The notes below the pieces were generated by a model. The model was not told where the DNA came from and did no database searches. It saw only the letters and a list, made by a program, of their open reading frames with translations. Shown here one piece after another: positions 45,544-54,083 of a stretch of 64,000 nt of DNA. A program made the translations under genes and the position numbers. Source of the DNA: Nitrospira sp. (GTDB lineage: Bacteria > Nitrospirota > Nitrospiria > Nitrospirales > Nitrospiraceae); contig JAURZE010000022.1 of NCBI GenBank assembly GCA_030653545.1, positions 248,001-312,000 of the forward strand, given 5' to 3'. The stretch's first letter is position 1. Every line of letters starts with the position of its first letter.

Positions 45544-46191
45544 ATGCGCTTAGATTTCCTCAATCGCCTTCAGAAAGAACTTTCCGTTACGAGCACCGCT
45601 CTCCACGAAGCGGTTGTCTCAATTGCAGAGCGTGTCAATCGCAAGGTTCAGATCCTCCGCCTCCATTGGCAGGCATCAAGCGTACTTGAGGGAATCGATG
45701 CCATCAGCCAGGATCTTGGACATCAGATCGTTGACCAGATCTCCCGCCGCCCCTCCGAGCGCCGCCCTCTCGATCCTGACCTCTCGGAGGTCGACAACAC
45801 CATCCATCGTGCCACCACACGCATCCAGACGCTCAAACAATCACTGGTTGAACTCGATGTTCAAATCAGGCAGCTGAAGCTGGAAACCATCCACGAAGAC
45901 CTCCTCCGCCTCCAGCAGGATCTCAGCCAACGTTCGGCCGGCATTGAACGAGTCATGATCCCGCACAGTTCTGCCGCTGTCGGACAACGCATTGGCGACG
46001 TTCCGCGTTCATCATCCGTTCACATCGCCACGGTCATGCGCGGACCATTCCTTTTGGCGCCTGCTGAAGACCTGACCTTCCGTACAGGCGACATTGTCGT
46101 CCTCATGGGTGGCCAGACGGAGCTGGATCATCTCTCCACCTGGTTTACCCGCCGCCGTCACTCCACCTCCTCCGCAACGCAGCCCGCCTAG
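45544..46191 (+). CDS. Coiled-coil protein with a TrkA-C (RCK_C) domain
   Basis: The 215-aa protein has a long helical, probably coiled-coil N-terminal region (residues about 20-135) and a C-terminal RCK_C/TrkA-C domain (about 140-205: RVMIPHSSAAVGQRIGDV to DIVVLMGGQTELDHLSTWF). RCK_C domains bind small ligands and usually gate K+ channels or transporters. No channel or RCK_N domain is fused or adjacent, so it may regulate an unlinked transporter. The protein appears cytoplasmic. It precedes the DegP-like gene by 41 bp. Confidence 0.75.
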   Translation: MRLDFLNRLQKELSVTSTALHEAVVSIAERVNRKVQILRLHWQASSVLEGIDAISQDLGHQIVDQISRRPSERRPLDPDLSEVDNTIHRATTRIQTLKQSLVELDVQIRQLKLETIHEDLLRLQQDLSQRSAGIERVMIPHSSAAVGQRIGDVPRSSSVHIATVMRGPFLLAPAEDLTFRTGDIVVLMGGQTELDHLSTWFTRRRHSTSSATQPA

Positions 46192-46232
46192 CCCCATAGG
46201 CAGGAGCCTAGGCCTTCCGGTAGAATGAATCT

Positions 46233-47612
46233 ATGATGATGCGTGGGACTCGAGCTTTCAGAGCCACTCTGATCTTCACAGTGCTCCTATTGCCTTGGGC
46301 AAATCCTCTCGCGACGGCAGCGATCACGGATTCTCCGGGAATACGGATGCTCGAAGAAATTCAGACTGTCATTACCGATCTGGCGGAAGAAGCCAAGCCG
46401 TCCGTCGTGAACATCTTTCCAATTCCCGGAGCAGGAAGATCGCGTGAGTCTGGCGCAGACCGCACGCCCGGTGCATCGGGGTCCGGATCCGGCCTCATTG
46501 TGGACAACGAGGGACACATCGTCACGAACAACCATGTCATCGGCGATGCCCTTGAAGTCGAGGTCCGTTTATTCGACAAGACGAAATTGATCGCACATGT
46601 CGTCGGGAAAGATCCGGACACCGATCTGGCACTCCTAAAAGTCACCGTCGATCGCGCGTTGCCTTTTGCCCGATTTGGCGATTCCAGCGCGGTGCGCGTC
46701 GGTCAGTGGGTGCTTGCTGTGGGGAACCCGTTTGGACTTGATCGCACCGTCACGCTGGGTGTGGTGAGCGGAATCGGACGGGAAAACGTCAATCTCTCCC
46801 GTTACGAAAACTTCATTCAGACCGACGCCTCGATTAACCCCGGCAATTCCGGCGGACCGCTCTTCAATCTGCGCGGGGAAGTCATCGGCATCAATACCGC
46901 CATCATCAACTTCGCCCAAGGGATCGGATTTGCCATTCCCTCGAATATGACCAAACAGGTCATTCAGCAACTGATCGCACGCGGCAAAGTGGTGCGCGGA
47001 TGGCTGGGGGTCGGCATCCAGCCGCTCACGCCGGAGCTGGCGAAAAAGTTCGGTGTGACTGAAGGCGAAGGGATCCTCGTCAATGAGGTCTTCGAAAAAG
47101 ATCCGGCCGCCGAAGCCGGCATCAAGCCCGGCGACATTATTCTGACGATCGACGGCAGCGTGGTGGACTCTCCGAACAAGCTGTCCCGCTTGATCGGCGC
47201 GCTCCCGCCCGGCGCTGCCCCGAAGATCGAAGTCATCAGAGATTTCACGCGACACATCCTCACCGTTCCCTTGAGTGAACGACGGGACACCGCGGTCATG
47301 GCCTCTCTCCCGCAGTCCCGAACCGAGGTGAAACTGGGGCTCGATCTTCAGGACCTCTCAGCCGGACTGGCAGAAAAATTCAAACTCCGCGAAACGCGCG
47401 GCGTGCTGATTACCAAAGTTGATCCAGGCAGCCTGGCTCACGCAGAAGGGCTTCGTGAAGGCGACCTGATCAAGGAAGTCAACCGCGCCGACGTCGCCAC
47501 CGTCGGAGAATTCACGTCGGCGATCACAAAAGTCCGGCGCGGCGACACGGTCCTACTCCGCGTCCTTCGAGAAAATCGCGCGTTCTACGTCGTCCTCAAA
47601 TCCACCGACTAA
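46233..47612 (+). CDS. DegP/HtrA-type periplasmic serine protease
   Basis: Quality-control protease and chaperone of the cell envelope. The 459-aa protein has a signal peptide (residues 1-30, ending ATAA), a trypsin-like domain with His101 (TNNHVI), Asp131 (DTDLALLK) and Ser206 (GNSGGPL), and two PDZ domains (about 255-345 and 360-455). The two PDZ domains make it DegP/DegQ-like rather than DegS-like. It ends 6 bp before the convergent EF-G paralogue. Confidence 0.95.
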   Translation: MMMRGTRAFRATLIFTVLLLPWANPLATAAITDSPGIRMLEEIQTVITDLAEEAKPSVVNIFPIPGAGRSRESGADRTPGASGSGSGLIVDNEGHIVTNNHVIGDALEVEVRLFDKTKLIAHVVGKDPDTDLALLKVTVDRALPFARFGDSSAVRVGQWVLAVGNPFGLDRTVTLGVVSGIGRENVNLSRYENFIQTDASINPGNSGGPLFNLRGEVIGINTAIINFAQGIGFAIPSNMTKQVIQQLIARGKVVRGWLGVGIQPLTPELAKKFGVTEGEGILVNEVFEKDPAAEAGIKPGDIILTIDGSVVDSPNKLSRLIGALPPGAAPKIEVIRDFTRHILTVPLSERRDTAVMASLPQSRTEVKLGLDLQDLSAGLAEKFKLRETRGVLITKVDPGSLAHAEGLREGDLIKEVNRADVATVGEFTSAITKVRRGDTVLLRVLRENRAFYVVLKSTD

Positions 47613-47618
47613 GCGGCC

Positions 47619-49721
47619 TTAGTGCGCCGCGACGGCATGCGGTTCAACCTTGTGTCCCTCAATGATCTTCCCCGCCAGCTCTCGCGGAACTTCCTCGTAG
47701 CGGGCAAACTCCATCCCGTAACTGCCCCGCCCGCCGGTCATTGCGTTCAGCGCCGGGGCATACTTCAGCGACTCCGCTAACGGCACGAGGGCTTTGATCT
47801 GTTCGGCATGGTCATCCGCCTGCACCGAAACAATTCGTCCCCGGCGCGCATTGATGTCCCCCATGACGGCGCCGACGGTGTCCGTTGGGGCCTCGATCTC
47901 CATCAGCATCAGCGGCTCAAGCAGAACGGGATGTCCCGCTTCCATCGCCTTTTTGAAGGCCATTGACCCGGCAATCTTGAATGCCATCTCGGAAGAATCG
48001 ACGACGTGGAAGGAACCGTCATAGACCGTCACGCGCACATCCACAACGGGGAAGCCGCTCAGCCCGCCCTCCTGCATGGCTTCCACCACGCCTTTCTCAA
48101 TTGCCGGAATAAAGTTGCGCGGGATCGCTCCCCCGACCACACGATTCTCAAAGACAAATCCTTCTCCCCTCGCCAGAGGGACGATTTCCAGCCAGCAATC
48201 GCCAAACTGACCGTGGCCACCCGTTTGCTTCTTATACTTCCCCTGCGCCTGCGAGACGGCTTTGATCGTCTCACGATAAGGGACTTTGGGCGTGTGAAGC
48301 GTGACGTCCGCTCCGAATTTCCGGTGGAGCTTCTCCAGCGCCAGATCGATATGGAGTTGCCCCATTCCACTGAGCACCATATCCTTGGTCTCGGGGTTAC
48401 GGACAAATTCCAGCGTCGGGTCTTCCTCGATCAACTTATGCAAACCAAGGCTCACTTTGTCGATTTCCGACTTGGACTTGGCCTCAATGGCGAACGATAA
48501 CACCGGACGAGGCAAGGCAAAGGACGGATAACAGATCGGCGCACTCTCGTGACAGAGCGTGTCGCCTGTCTGCGTATCCTTGAGTTTCCCGATCGCTACA
48601 ATGTCTCCCGACTTGGCCGCACTGATGAGCACATGCTTCTTGCCCAATAGCGTATAGAAATGGCCGAGCTTCTCACGGACGTGTCTCGTCCCGTTGAGGA
48701 CCGTCGAGTCCGCCTGGATCGTTCCTGACAAGACCCGGCAATAGGACAGCCTCCCGACGAAGGGGTCGATGATCGTCTTGAAGATCAGACCGGAAAACGG
48801 CTCTTGCAGGCCCCCCTTCCGTTCGCACGGCTGCCCAGTTTCTGGGTGCCGCCCTAGCGCAGGATGAATGACAGCCCGTTCTGCAGGCGACGGCAGTAGG
48901 GTGACAAGAGCATTGAGCAATGACCATACGCCGACATTGCGCAGCGCCGAGCCGGCATAGACCGGAAGGAACTGCCTGGTCTGGATATCGCTCCGAAGCC
49001 CTTCCACTAATTCATCCCGATTCAAATCGCCTTGTTCCAGATAGCGACTCAGCAGCCCCTCATCACGCTCAGCGACCGCTTCGATTAATTGTTTCCGCGC
49101 ATGCTTGACCGCCTGTTCCATCTCGGGAGGAGCTGCGGCTCGTTCGATCTTGGGAGAGGAGCACCCTGAGCGGATCAATGTTTCATCCAGCAGATCAATC
49201 ACGAAATCGAAACCGGAACCGGAGTGCGCAGGCAGCACCATAGGAATCGGCGTACACTCCAACTGCGTCCGGCAGAGATCCAAGGCAGCGTCGAACGAGG
49301 CGCCTTCCCTATCCAACCCGTTCACGAACACGAGACACGGCAAGTCCAGATCTCTCACTCTGTGCCAAAGGCGGGCCAGTTCAGTCCGGACTCCGGCGTC
49401 GGGATTGACTACGATGATGACGGCATCAACGGCCCGCAAGGCGGACAGCGATTCACCCGATAGGCTCAGTGCGCCGGGAGAATCGACGAGCGTGATCGCC
49501 GTCTGATTCCAGGTCAAGTGGAGAAGGCTCGTGCTGGCGGAACAGTGATGATGGAGTTCTTCCGGTTCGAAATCGGAAACGGTCGTGCCCTGGAGTACGG
49601 AGCCGAGAGTCGGGATGGCACCGCTTGTGTAAAGCAGGGCCTCAGTGAGGGATGTCTTGCCTGCGCCGACGTTGGACACCAACGCGATATTCCTGACGGA
49701 CTCTACGCGAATCTCGCCCAT
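47619..49721 (-). CDS. EF-G paralogue with a divergent GTPase domain
   Basis: The 700-aa protein keeps the five-domain EF-G layout; domain IV retains KYKKQTGGHGQFGD. The G domain is unusual: G1 is SNVGAGKTS (16-24), the DTPGH motif is DSPGA (80-84), losing the catalytic His, and the base-specificity motif NKxD is NGLD (134-137). It belongs to the EF-G-2-like family of unclear function. It may bind a nucleotide weakly or serve translation in a non-canonical way; ordinary translocation is unlikely. A GGAGGG site precedes the ATG. No ribosomal protein operon is nearby. Confidence 0.85.
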   Translation of the reverse strand: MGEIRVESVRNIALVSNVGAGKTSLTEALLYTSGAIPTLGSVLQGTTVSDFEPEELHHHCSASTSLLHLTWNQTAITLVDSPGALSLSGESLSALRAVDAVIIVVNPDAGVRTELARLWHRVRDLDLPCLVFVNGLDREGASFDAALDLCRTQLECTPIPMVLPAHSGSGFDFVIDLLDETLIRSGCSSPKIERAAAPPEMEQAVKHARKQLIEAVAERDEGLLSRYLEQGDLNRDELVEGLRSDIQTRQFLPVYAGSALRNVGVWSLLNALVTLLPSPAERAVIHPALGRHPETGQPCERKGGLQEPFSGLIFKTIIDPFVGRLSYCRVLSGTIQADSTVLNGTRHVREKLGHFYTLLGKKHVLISAAKSGDIVAIGKLKDTQTGDTLCHESAPICYPSFALPRPVLSFAIEAKSKSEIDKVSLGLHKLIEEDPTLEFVRNPETKDMVLSGMGQLHIDLALEKLHRKFGADVTLHTPKVPYRETIKAVSQAQGKYKKQTGGHGQFGDCWLEIVPLARGEGFVFENRVVGGAIPRNFIPAIEKGVVEAMQEGGLSGFPVVDVRVTVYDGSFHVVDSSEMAFKIAGSMAFKKAMEAGHPVLLEPLMLMEIEAPTDTVGAVMGDINARRGRIVSVQADDHAEQIKALVPLAESLKYAPALNAMTGGRGSYGMEFARYEEVPRELAGKIIEGHKVEPHAVAAH

Positions 49722-49825
49722 GGCAGACCCTCCTTATAGCTAGTCGCAAATATTGTTAGACCATCAGCCTCCTCATTGTCGTCCCTGCTTGTTTGTCGTC
49801 TCGCCCTGACTGATCGAGTACCTCG

Positions 49826-50524
49826 TTATACCTTAATCCATCCTTCATCGGCAAAGCTCACGTATCGACCGTCTCCGATGACCAGATGGTCCAACACACG
49901 AATCCCCAGCACTTCGCCGGCCGTCACCAGTCGGTCCGTCAATCGACGATCTTCGGTACTCGGTGTCGGATCACCGCTGGGGTGATTATGCAGGAAGATC
50001 ACACCCGCGGCAGACTCACGGACCGCAAGGGCAAACACTTCACGCGGATGGACGATGCTCAACGTGAGACTCCCCTCCGACACCGTGGCCTCTTTCATGA
50101 CCGTATTCTTCGCATCGAGCAAGATGACCTTGAAGATTTCGTGCTTGAGATCGCGTACCAGTGGGTGGAAGTGCCGAAACAAATCTGAGCTGGATGAAAT
50201 TTTTGTCCCCGTCGAGAGGGGAATCGCCATGGCTCGCTTTCCCAATTCAAGCGCCGCCTTCAGCTGGGCAACTTTTGCCGGACCTATTCCTGGAATCGTA
50301 CAGAGTTCTTCAATTCCGCTCCGGGCCAACGATGCCAGCCCGCCGACGCGGTGCAGCAGCTCCATCGCGACCTGCACTGCGGATGAATCTCGACGTCCAG
50401 TTCTCAACAAAATCGCCAACAATTGCGCATCCGACAGCATCTCAGGCCCTTTGGCCAGAAGACGTTCTCTCGGACGTTCAGTCGCAGGCCAGTGCCCGAT
50501 CCCTCTGTGAGTGTCAGTCGTCAT
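49826..50524 (-). CDS. radC: RadC-family JAB-domain protein
   Basis: The 232-aa protein has an N-terminal helix-hairpin-helix (CTIPGIGPAKVAQLKAALELG) and a C-terminal MPN/JAB domain whose metal site reads HNHPSGDPTPSTED. RadC was once linked to DNA repair; its real function is unsettled, and many copies are associated with natural transformation or mobile elements. It is divergent from the zinc-ribbon gene, with the 186 bp between them holding the promoter signals listed below. Confidence 0.92.
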   Translation of the reverse strand: MTTDTHRGIGHWPATERPRERLLAKGPEMLSDAQLLAILLRTGRRDSSAVQVAMELLHRVGGLASLARSGIEELCTIPGIGPAKVAQLKAALELGKRAMAIPLSTGTKISSSSDLFRHFHPLVRDLKHEIFKVILLDAKNTVMKEATVSEGSLTLSIVHPREVFALAVRESAAGVIFLHNHPSGDPTPSTEDRRLTDRLVTAGEVLGIRVLDHLVIGDGRYVSFADEGWIKV

Positions 50525-50579
50525 GATTCACCCTCTCTGAACAAAAATCTGACGCCACGCACCTTTTTGCACGACCCCC

Positions 50580-50598
50580 TGGGGTAGGTTTTACCCCA
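50580..50598. promoter_or_regulatory. Inverted repeat, possible upstream activator site
   Basis: TGGGGTA-N5-TACCCCA, a perfect 7-bp inverted repeat. Its centre lies about 88 bp upstream of the start expected for the sigma-54-like promoter at 50650-50666, the usual place for an enhancer-binding activator. It could also act on radC, which starts 56 bp away on the other side. Confidence 0.4.
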
Positions 50599-50649
50599 TG
50601 GAGACAACTACGTAACCGATAAACCATTGAAATATTGACACACGACAAT

Positions 50650-50666
50650 TTGGTGCAGCTTTTGCT
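50650..50666 (+). promoter_or_regulatory. Sigma-54-type (-24/-12) promoter of the zinc-ribbon gene
   Basis: TTGGTGCAGCTTTTGCT: GG (50652-50653), exactly ten bases, GC (50664-50665), with the surrounding T-rich context of sigma-54 promoters. Transcription should begin near 50677, 34 bp before the ATG at 50711. A nearby TTGACA at 50635 has no matching -10 box. Confidence 0.5.
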
Positions 50667-50710
50667 TAATTCGGCACACAGCTGTTCATGCAGACACCTG
50701 GGAGGATTCG

Positions 50711-50887
50711 ATGGAATGTCCGAAATGCAAAGGGCTGATGATGTTGGAGCGGTTCTCAGACTTCTTCCTCATTTTTTACGCCTGGAAATGCATCAACTGC
50801 GGCGCGATCATCGATCGCACGATTTCCAATAATCGAAGAAAGAGTCTGGCCGCTCGGGATACCCAACCGGTATCAGCCAGTAAATGA
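50711..50887 (+). CDS. 58-aa zinc-ribbon protein
   Basis: A short gene with a good GGGAGG site 5 nt before the ATG. The protein begins MECPKCKG and has a second CINCG pair about 22 residues later, giving CxxC-x20-CxxC, a classic zinc ribbon with an aromatic, hydrophobic linker (FFLIFYAWK). The tail is basic. The function is unknown; similar small proteins are typically nucleic-acid or protein binding. It is divergent from radC and appears to be driven by a sigma-54-type promoter. Confidence 0.75.
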   Translation: MECPKCKGLMMLERFSDFFLIFYAWKCINCGAIIDRTISNNRRKSLAARDTQPVSASK

Positions 50888-51101
50888 TTAAGCATTGATT
50901 CGCTGTCGTCCGATCCGACCCGGTTATCGAGTCGCCCTCAATCGGAGAGCTCGCGCATCCACGCAAGAGTGGGTGCGGCGAAAGTATAGCGGCTTCCTAA
51001 TGGATGGTCAAAATGATCCATCCCCCTGACTGTTTCCAGACCAAAGTCACATCATCGCCAGCCCCTAACTTCCCTCCAGTACGTCAGCCCCGCTTCGTCC
51101 C

Positions 51102-51131
51102 TTGACCCCTGCAAAAACGCTGTGTTAGAGT
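51102..51131 (+). promoter_or_regulatory. Sigma-70-type promoter of the rsmD operon
   Basis: TTGACC, an 18-bp spacer and TAGAGT, 34 bp before the rsmD ATG. The rest of the gap 50888-51101 holds an inverted repeat near 51001-51022 (GGATGG...CCATCC) and nothing else I can name. Confidence 0.55.
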
Positions 51132-51165
51132 CCTGCTCTCTTAACGATGTCCCGTATTTACTGAC

Positions 51166-51732
51166 ATGCGAGTTATAGCTGGATCCCACCGGGGTCGACG
51201 CCTTCAGGGACCGCACGGCACCGCACTTCGTCCTACCTCTGACCGAGTCAGGGAAGCATTGTTTTCTATCCTGGGTAACCGGCTTCCAGATAGTCGCGTG
51301 TTGGATCTCTTTGCGGGAACCGGAGCGATTGGCATTGAGGCACTCAGCCGTGGAGCAGCGCACGTGACAGCCGTTGAGTCACAAGCTGAATCATTGAAAC
51401 TCTTGCGGCACAATGTCGCGGAGTGTGGGATGAACACCCTCGTCACGGTTCACGCAAGAACGGTCAAACAATTTCTAACGCGTCCAGAGTTGTGGGTCGG
51501 CCCCTATGATATTGTATTTGCCGATCCTCCTTATGACCTGGCCTACAAACTCGAAGACATCTTCCAAACCGTCCATGCTACACTCACGCCACCCGATGCC
51601 TGGCTGGTTGTCGAACACGCGTCGAAATCCACCCTTCCCGACCGGCTGGGCTTGGCAACGTTTAGGAAGCACTATCAATACGGAGATACGGCACTGTCGA
51701 TCTATTCGTTTCCCGCAGAGGCCACAGCATGA
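51166..51732 (+). CDS. rsmD: 16S rRNA (guanine-966 N2)-methyltransferase
   Basis: It methylates G966 of 16S rRNA on the assembled 30S subunit. The 188-aa protein starts with MRVIAGSHRGRRL, has the SAM loop DLFAGTGAIGIEALSRGA (about 47-64) and the N2-methyltransferase motif DPPY (FADPPYD, about 124). Its stop overlaps the coaD start by 4 bp (ATGA); the rsmD-coaD pair is common in bacteria. Confidence 0.94.
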   Translation: MRVIAGSHRGRRLQGPHGTALRPTSDRVREALFSILGNRLPDSRVLDLFAGTGAIGIEALSRGAAHVTAVESQAESLKLLRHNVAECGMNTLVTVHARTVKQFLTRPELWVGPYDIVFADPPYDLAYKLEDIFQTVHATLTPPDAWLVVEHASKSTLPDRLGLATFRKHYQYGDTALSIYSFPAEATA

Positions 51733-52217
51733 AAATCGGTATATACCCCGGCACCTTTGACCCGATTACGCACGGTCATACCGATATCATTACACGCAGC
51801 CTTCGCGTCTTCGACAAGGTGGTCGTGGCGGTCGCACCTAATCCAGCCAAACATCCGCTCTTTAATCTGACCGAGCGGCTGGAGATGGTGAAGCTGGTCA
51901 TGAAGGATCTAACCCAGGTCGATGTGACCGTCTTCGAAGGCCTCCTGGTCGACTATGTCGCACGGTCGGGAGCCCATGCCATTATTCGAGGGCTGCGAGC
52001 CATTTCTGACTTCGAGCACGAATTTCAGATGGCCCTCATCAACCGGAAACTGGCCAAGAATGTGGAGACCGTATTTCTCATGCCCAGCGAAGAATTTTCG
52101 TACCTCTCTTCCACCATCATCAAAGACGTTGCCCAGCACGGCGGTCCGTTAACGGAGTTCCTGCATCCCGACGTGGCTCGACGTCTTGAAGAACGAATCC
52201 GGAGCCTCAAACAATGA
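51729..52217 (+). CDS. coaD: Phosphopantetheine adenylyltransferase
   Basis: Fourth step of CoA synthesis. The 162-aa nucleotidyltransferase has the YPGTFDPITHGH motif (residues 5-16) with the T/HxxH signature, RGLRAISDFEHEFQMA in the middle, and EEFSYLSSTIIKDVA near the C-terminus. It overlaps rsmD and the aminotransferase gene by 4 bp on each side. Confidence 0.95.
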   Translation: MKIGIYPGTFDPITHGHTDIITRSLRVFDKVVVAVAPNPAKHPLFNLTERLEMVKLVMKDLTQVDVTVFEGLLVDYVARSGAHAIIRGLRAISDFEHEFQMALINRKLAKNVETVFLMPSEEFSYLSSTIIKDVAQHGGPLTEFLHPDVARRLEERIRSLKQ

Positions 52218-53410
52218 AACTCGCCGCACGCGTCAGTCGAATCACTCCGTCTCCGACATTAGCCATGACCGCGACGGCCAAAGCCATGGCTGCGCAAGGG
52301 ATCGATGTCGTCGATTTCTCATCCGGGGAACCGGATTTCGATACGCCGGAACCCGTCAAGGCCGCGGCCGAAGCAGCCATTCGCGCCGGCTTTACGAAAT
52401 ATACCCCTTCGTCAGGCATCGACGAGCTTCGTCAAGCCATTGCCGATAAACTTCTCGCTGAGCAAGGTTTGCGCTATGAGAAGGCCCAAATCTTGGTTTC
52501 CTGCGGAGCCAAGCACTCGCTCTACAACGTCGCCGAAGCCCTCCTAGAGGCCGGCGATGAGATTATTATTCCAACACCCTACTGGGTGTCCTACGCCGAT
52601 CAGGCGCTCCTCAATGATGCCACCCCTGTGCTGCTCCCGACCAGGGAAGACCAGGACTATGCCATCAATCCTGAGGAACTGCAGAAGTTAGTCACGCCGC
52701 GCACCAAAGCCATCATCGTCAATAGCCCCTGTAATCCGACCGGAGCCACCTACGACAAGCGCACACTGGAGGCCATTGCAACCATCGCGGTGAAGCACAA
52801 CCTCCTGATCATCTCCGATGAAATTTACGAGAAGGTGCTGTACGACGGAGCGACGCATATCAGCATCGCCACCCTGGGACCTGAAGTGGCCGAGCGCACC
52901 GTCATCATCAATGGTGTCTCCAAGGCCTACGCCATGACGGGATGGCGCATCGGCTATGCAGCCGGACCGAAGCCCCTTCTGACCGCCATGGCCAACATCC
53001 AAAGCCAAAGCACGTCAAACCCCTGTTCGATCTCGCAGAAGGCCGCCGTCGCCGCGCTGAAACTTGGCGGACCGTTTACAGAAATGATGGTGGTGGAATT
53101 CGACCGGAGAAGAAAAGTCATGGTGGAGCGCCTCAATGCGATTCCTGGCGTGTCCTGCCGGATGCCTGGAGGAGCCTTCTATGCCTTTCCCAACATCGGC
53201 GGCGTACTGGGGCGAACAGGACCGAACGGACCGGTGGCTTCACCGCAGGCATTGGCGAACTATCTCTTGAAGGAGGCCCATGTGGCCGTGGTGCCCGGTG
53301 AGCCATTCGGCAGTCAGCACCACATTCGGTTGTCCTATGCGACCAGCATGGACACCATCACGAAGGGATTGGATCGCATTGCTGCCGCGTTTGGTAAGCT
53401 GACAGCATGA
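52214..53410 (+). CDS. Class I pyridoxal-phosphate aminotransferase (aspartate aminotransferase-type)
   Basis: The 398-aa protein transfers amino groups, most likely between aspartate and 2-oxoglutarate. It shows FSSGEPDFDTP, NSPCNPTGATY (PLP ring contact), ISDEIYEKVLYD (Asp and Tyr contacts), the Schiff-base Lys in NGVSKAYAMTGWRIGY, and the substrate Arg in HIRLSYATS. These are the features of the thermophile/Bacillus subgroup of AspC, which can also act on prephenate. It is cotranscribed with coaD. Confidence 0.92.
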   Translation: MKLAARVSRITPSPTLAMTATAKAMAAQGIDVVDFSSGEPDFDTPEPVKAAAEAAIRAGFTKYTPSSGIDELRQAIADKLLAEQGLRYEKAQILVSCGAKHSLYNVAEALLEAGDEIIIPTPYWVSYADQALLNDATPVLLPTREDQDYAINPEELQKLVTPRTKAIIVNSPCNPTGATYDKRTLEAIATIAVKHNLLIISDEIYEKVLYDGATHISIATLGPEVAERTVIINGVSKAYAMTGWRIGYAAGPKPLLTAMANIQSQSTSNPCSISQKAAVAALKLGGPFTEMMVVEFDRRRKVMVERLNAIPGVSCRMPGGAFYAFPNIGGVLGRTGPNGPVASPQALANYLLKEAHVAVVPGEPFGSQHHIRLSYATSMDTITKGLDRIAAAFGKLTA

Positions 53411-53479
53411 CCGCCACTTGACTCACGCGCAACAAGGGTTATTGGTAGATTATCGACTACGCATTCCGGAGGGTCACAC

Positions 53480-53866
53480 GTGCCTATTTACGAATATCTC
53501 TGCCACGATTGTTCATATACGTTTGAACTCAAACAGAGCATGAAAGACGAAGCCGTCGCCACCTGTGCGAAATGCGGCAAATCCGTCAGCCGAATCATTT
53601 CGGCACCCGCAATCATGTTCAAGGGATCCGGCTGGTACATTACGGACTATTCGGACAAGATGAAACCGCCGACCGGGGAGACCACCAAACCGACGCCCAC
53701 GGCCACAACGACGGCGCCGGCTGAGTCGTCGGCGACACCAGCGGCAGCTTCGTCATCGACGCCCTCCGCACCATCTGCGCCACCGGCTTCCGGAGGAACG
53801 ACCAGCTCGTCCACTCCATCCGCCAGCAGCGCACCTGCATCCAGCACCACCTCAGGCCAGAAGTAG
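53480..53866 (+). CDS. FmdB-family zinc-ribbon protein with a Ser/Pro/Thr-rich tail
   Basis: The 128-aa protein begins MPIYEYLCHDC, the FmdB signature, with a second CAKCG pair completing the zinc ribbon (residues 8-35). After IMFKGSGWYITDY it continues in about 70 residues almost wholly of Ser, Thr, Ala and Pro, a low-complexity tail longer than in most FmdB proteins. FmdB proteins are linked to regulation or metal handling without firm evidence. GTG start after GGAGGG; it follows the aminotransferase by 69 bp. Confidence 0.85.
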   Translation: MPIYEYLCHDCSYTFELKQSMKDEAVATCAKCGKSVSRIISAPAIMFKGSGWYITDYSDKMKPPTGETTKPTPTATTTAPAESSATPAAASSSTPSAPSAPPASGGTTSSSTPSASSAPASSTTSGQK

Positions 53867-53962
53867 GCTGACGTCTCCGAACTAGCACGCTGTTAAAAAC
53901 TCGGCACAAGAAAAACAAACGGCTAGCATGCTCAATAGAGCATAGAGACATCCATGCTATGA

Positions 53963-54080
53963 GGATGCTCAAACACGCCGGACAGCAAGGCCGCAGCGAG
54001 CGAAGAGGCGAGGCGTACGCGGCGGTACGTTGAGCCTCTGAGTGAAGCGAGAACGCCGCTGGCGGACTGTTTCAGCATCC
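53963..54080. repeat. Dispersed inverted-end repeat, copy B
   Basis: A 118-bp element with ends GGATGCTCAAACA and TGTTTCAGCATCC (inverted, one mismatch). The central palindromic core contains GCGTACGCGGCGGTACG. It ends 3 bp before the stop codon of the minus-strand lipoprotein gene, between convergent genes. It shares the end sequence with copy C and interior blocks with copy A. Confidence 0.8.
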
Positions 54081-54083
54081 GAG

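Noticed and set aside
50635-50660. TTGACA as a sigma-70 -35 box for the zinc-ribbon gene
   Set aside because: No -10 box lies 16-18 bp downstream; the overlapping GG-N10-GC signal fits better.
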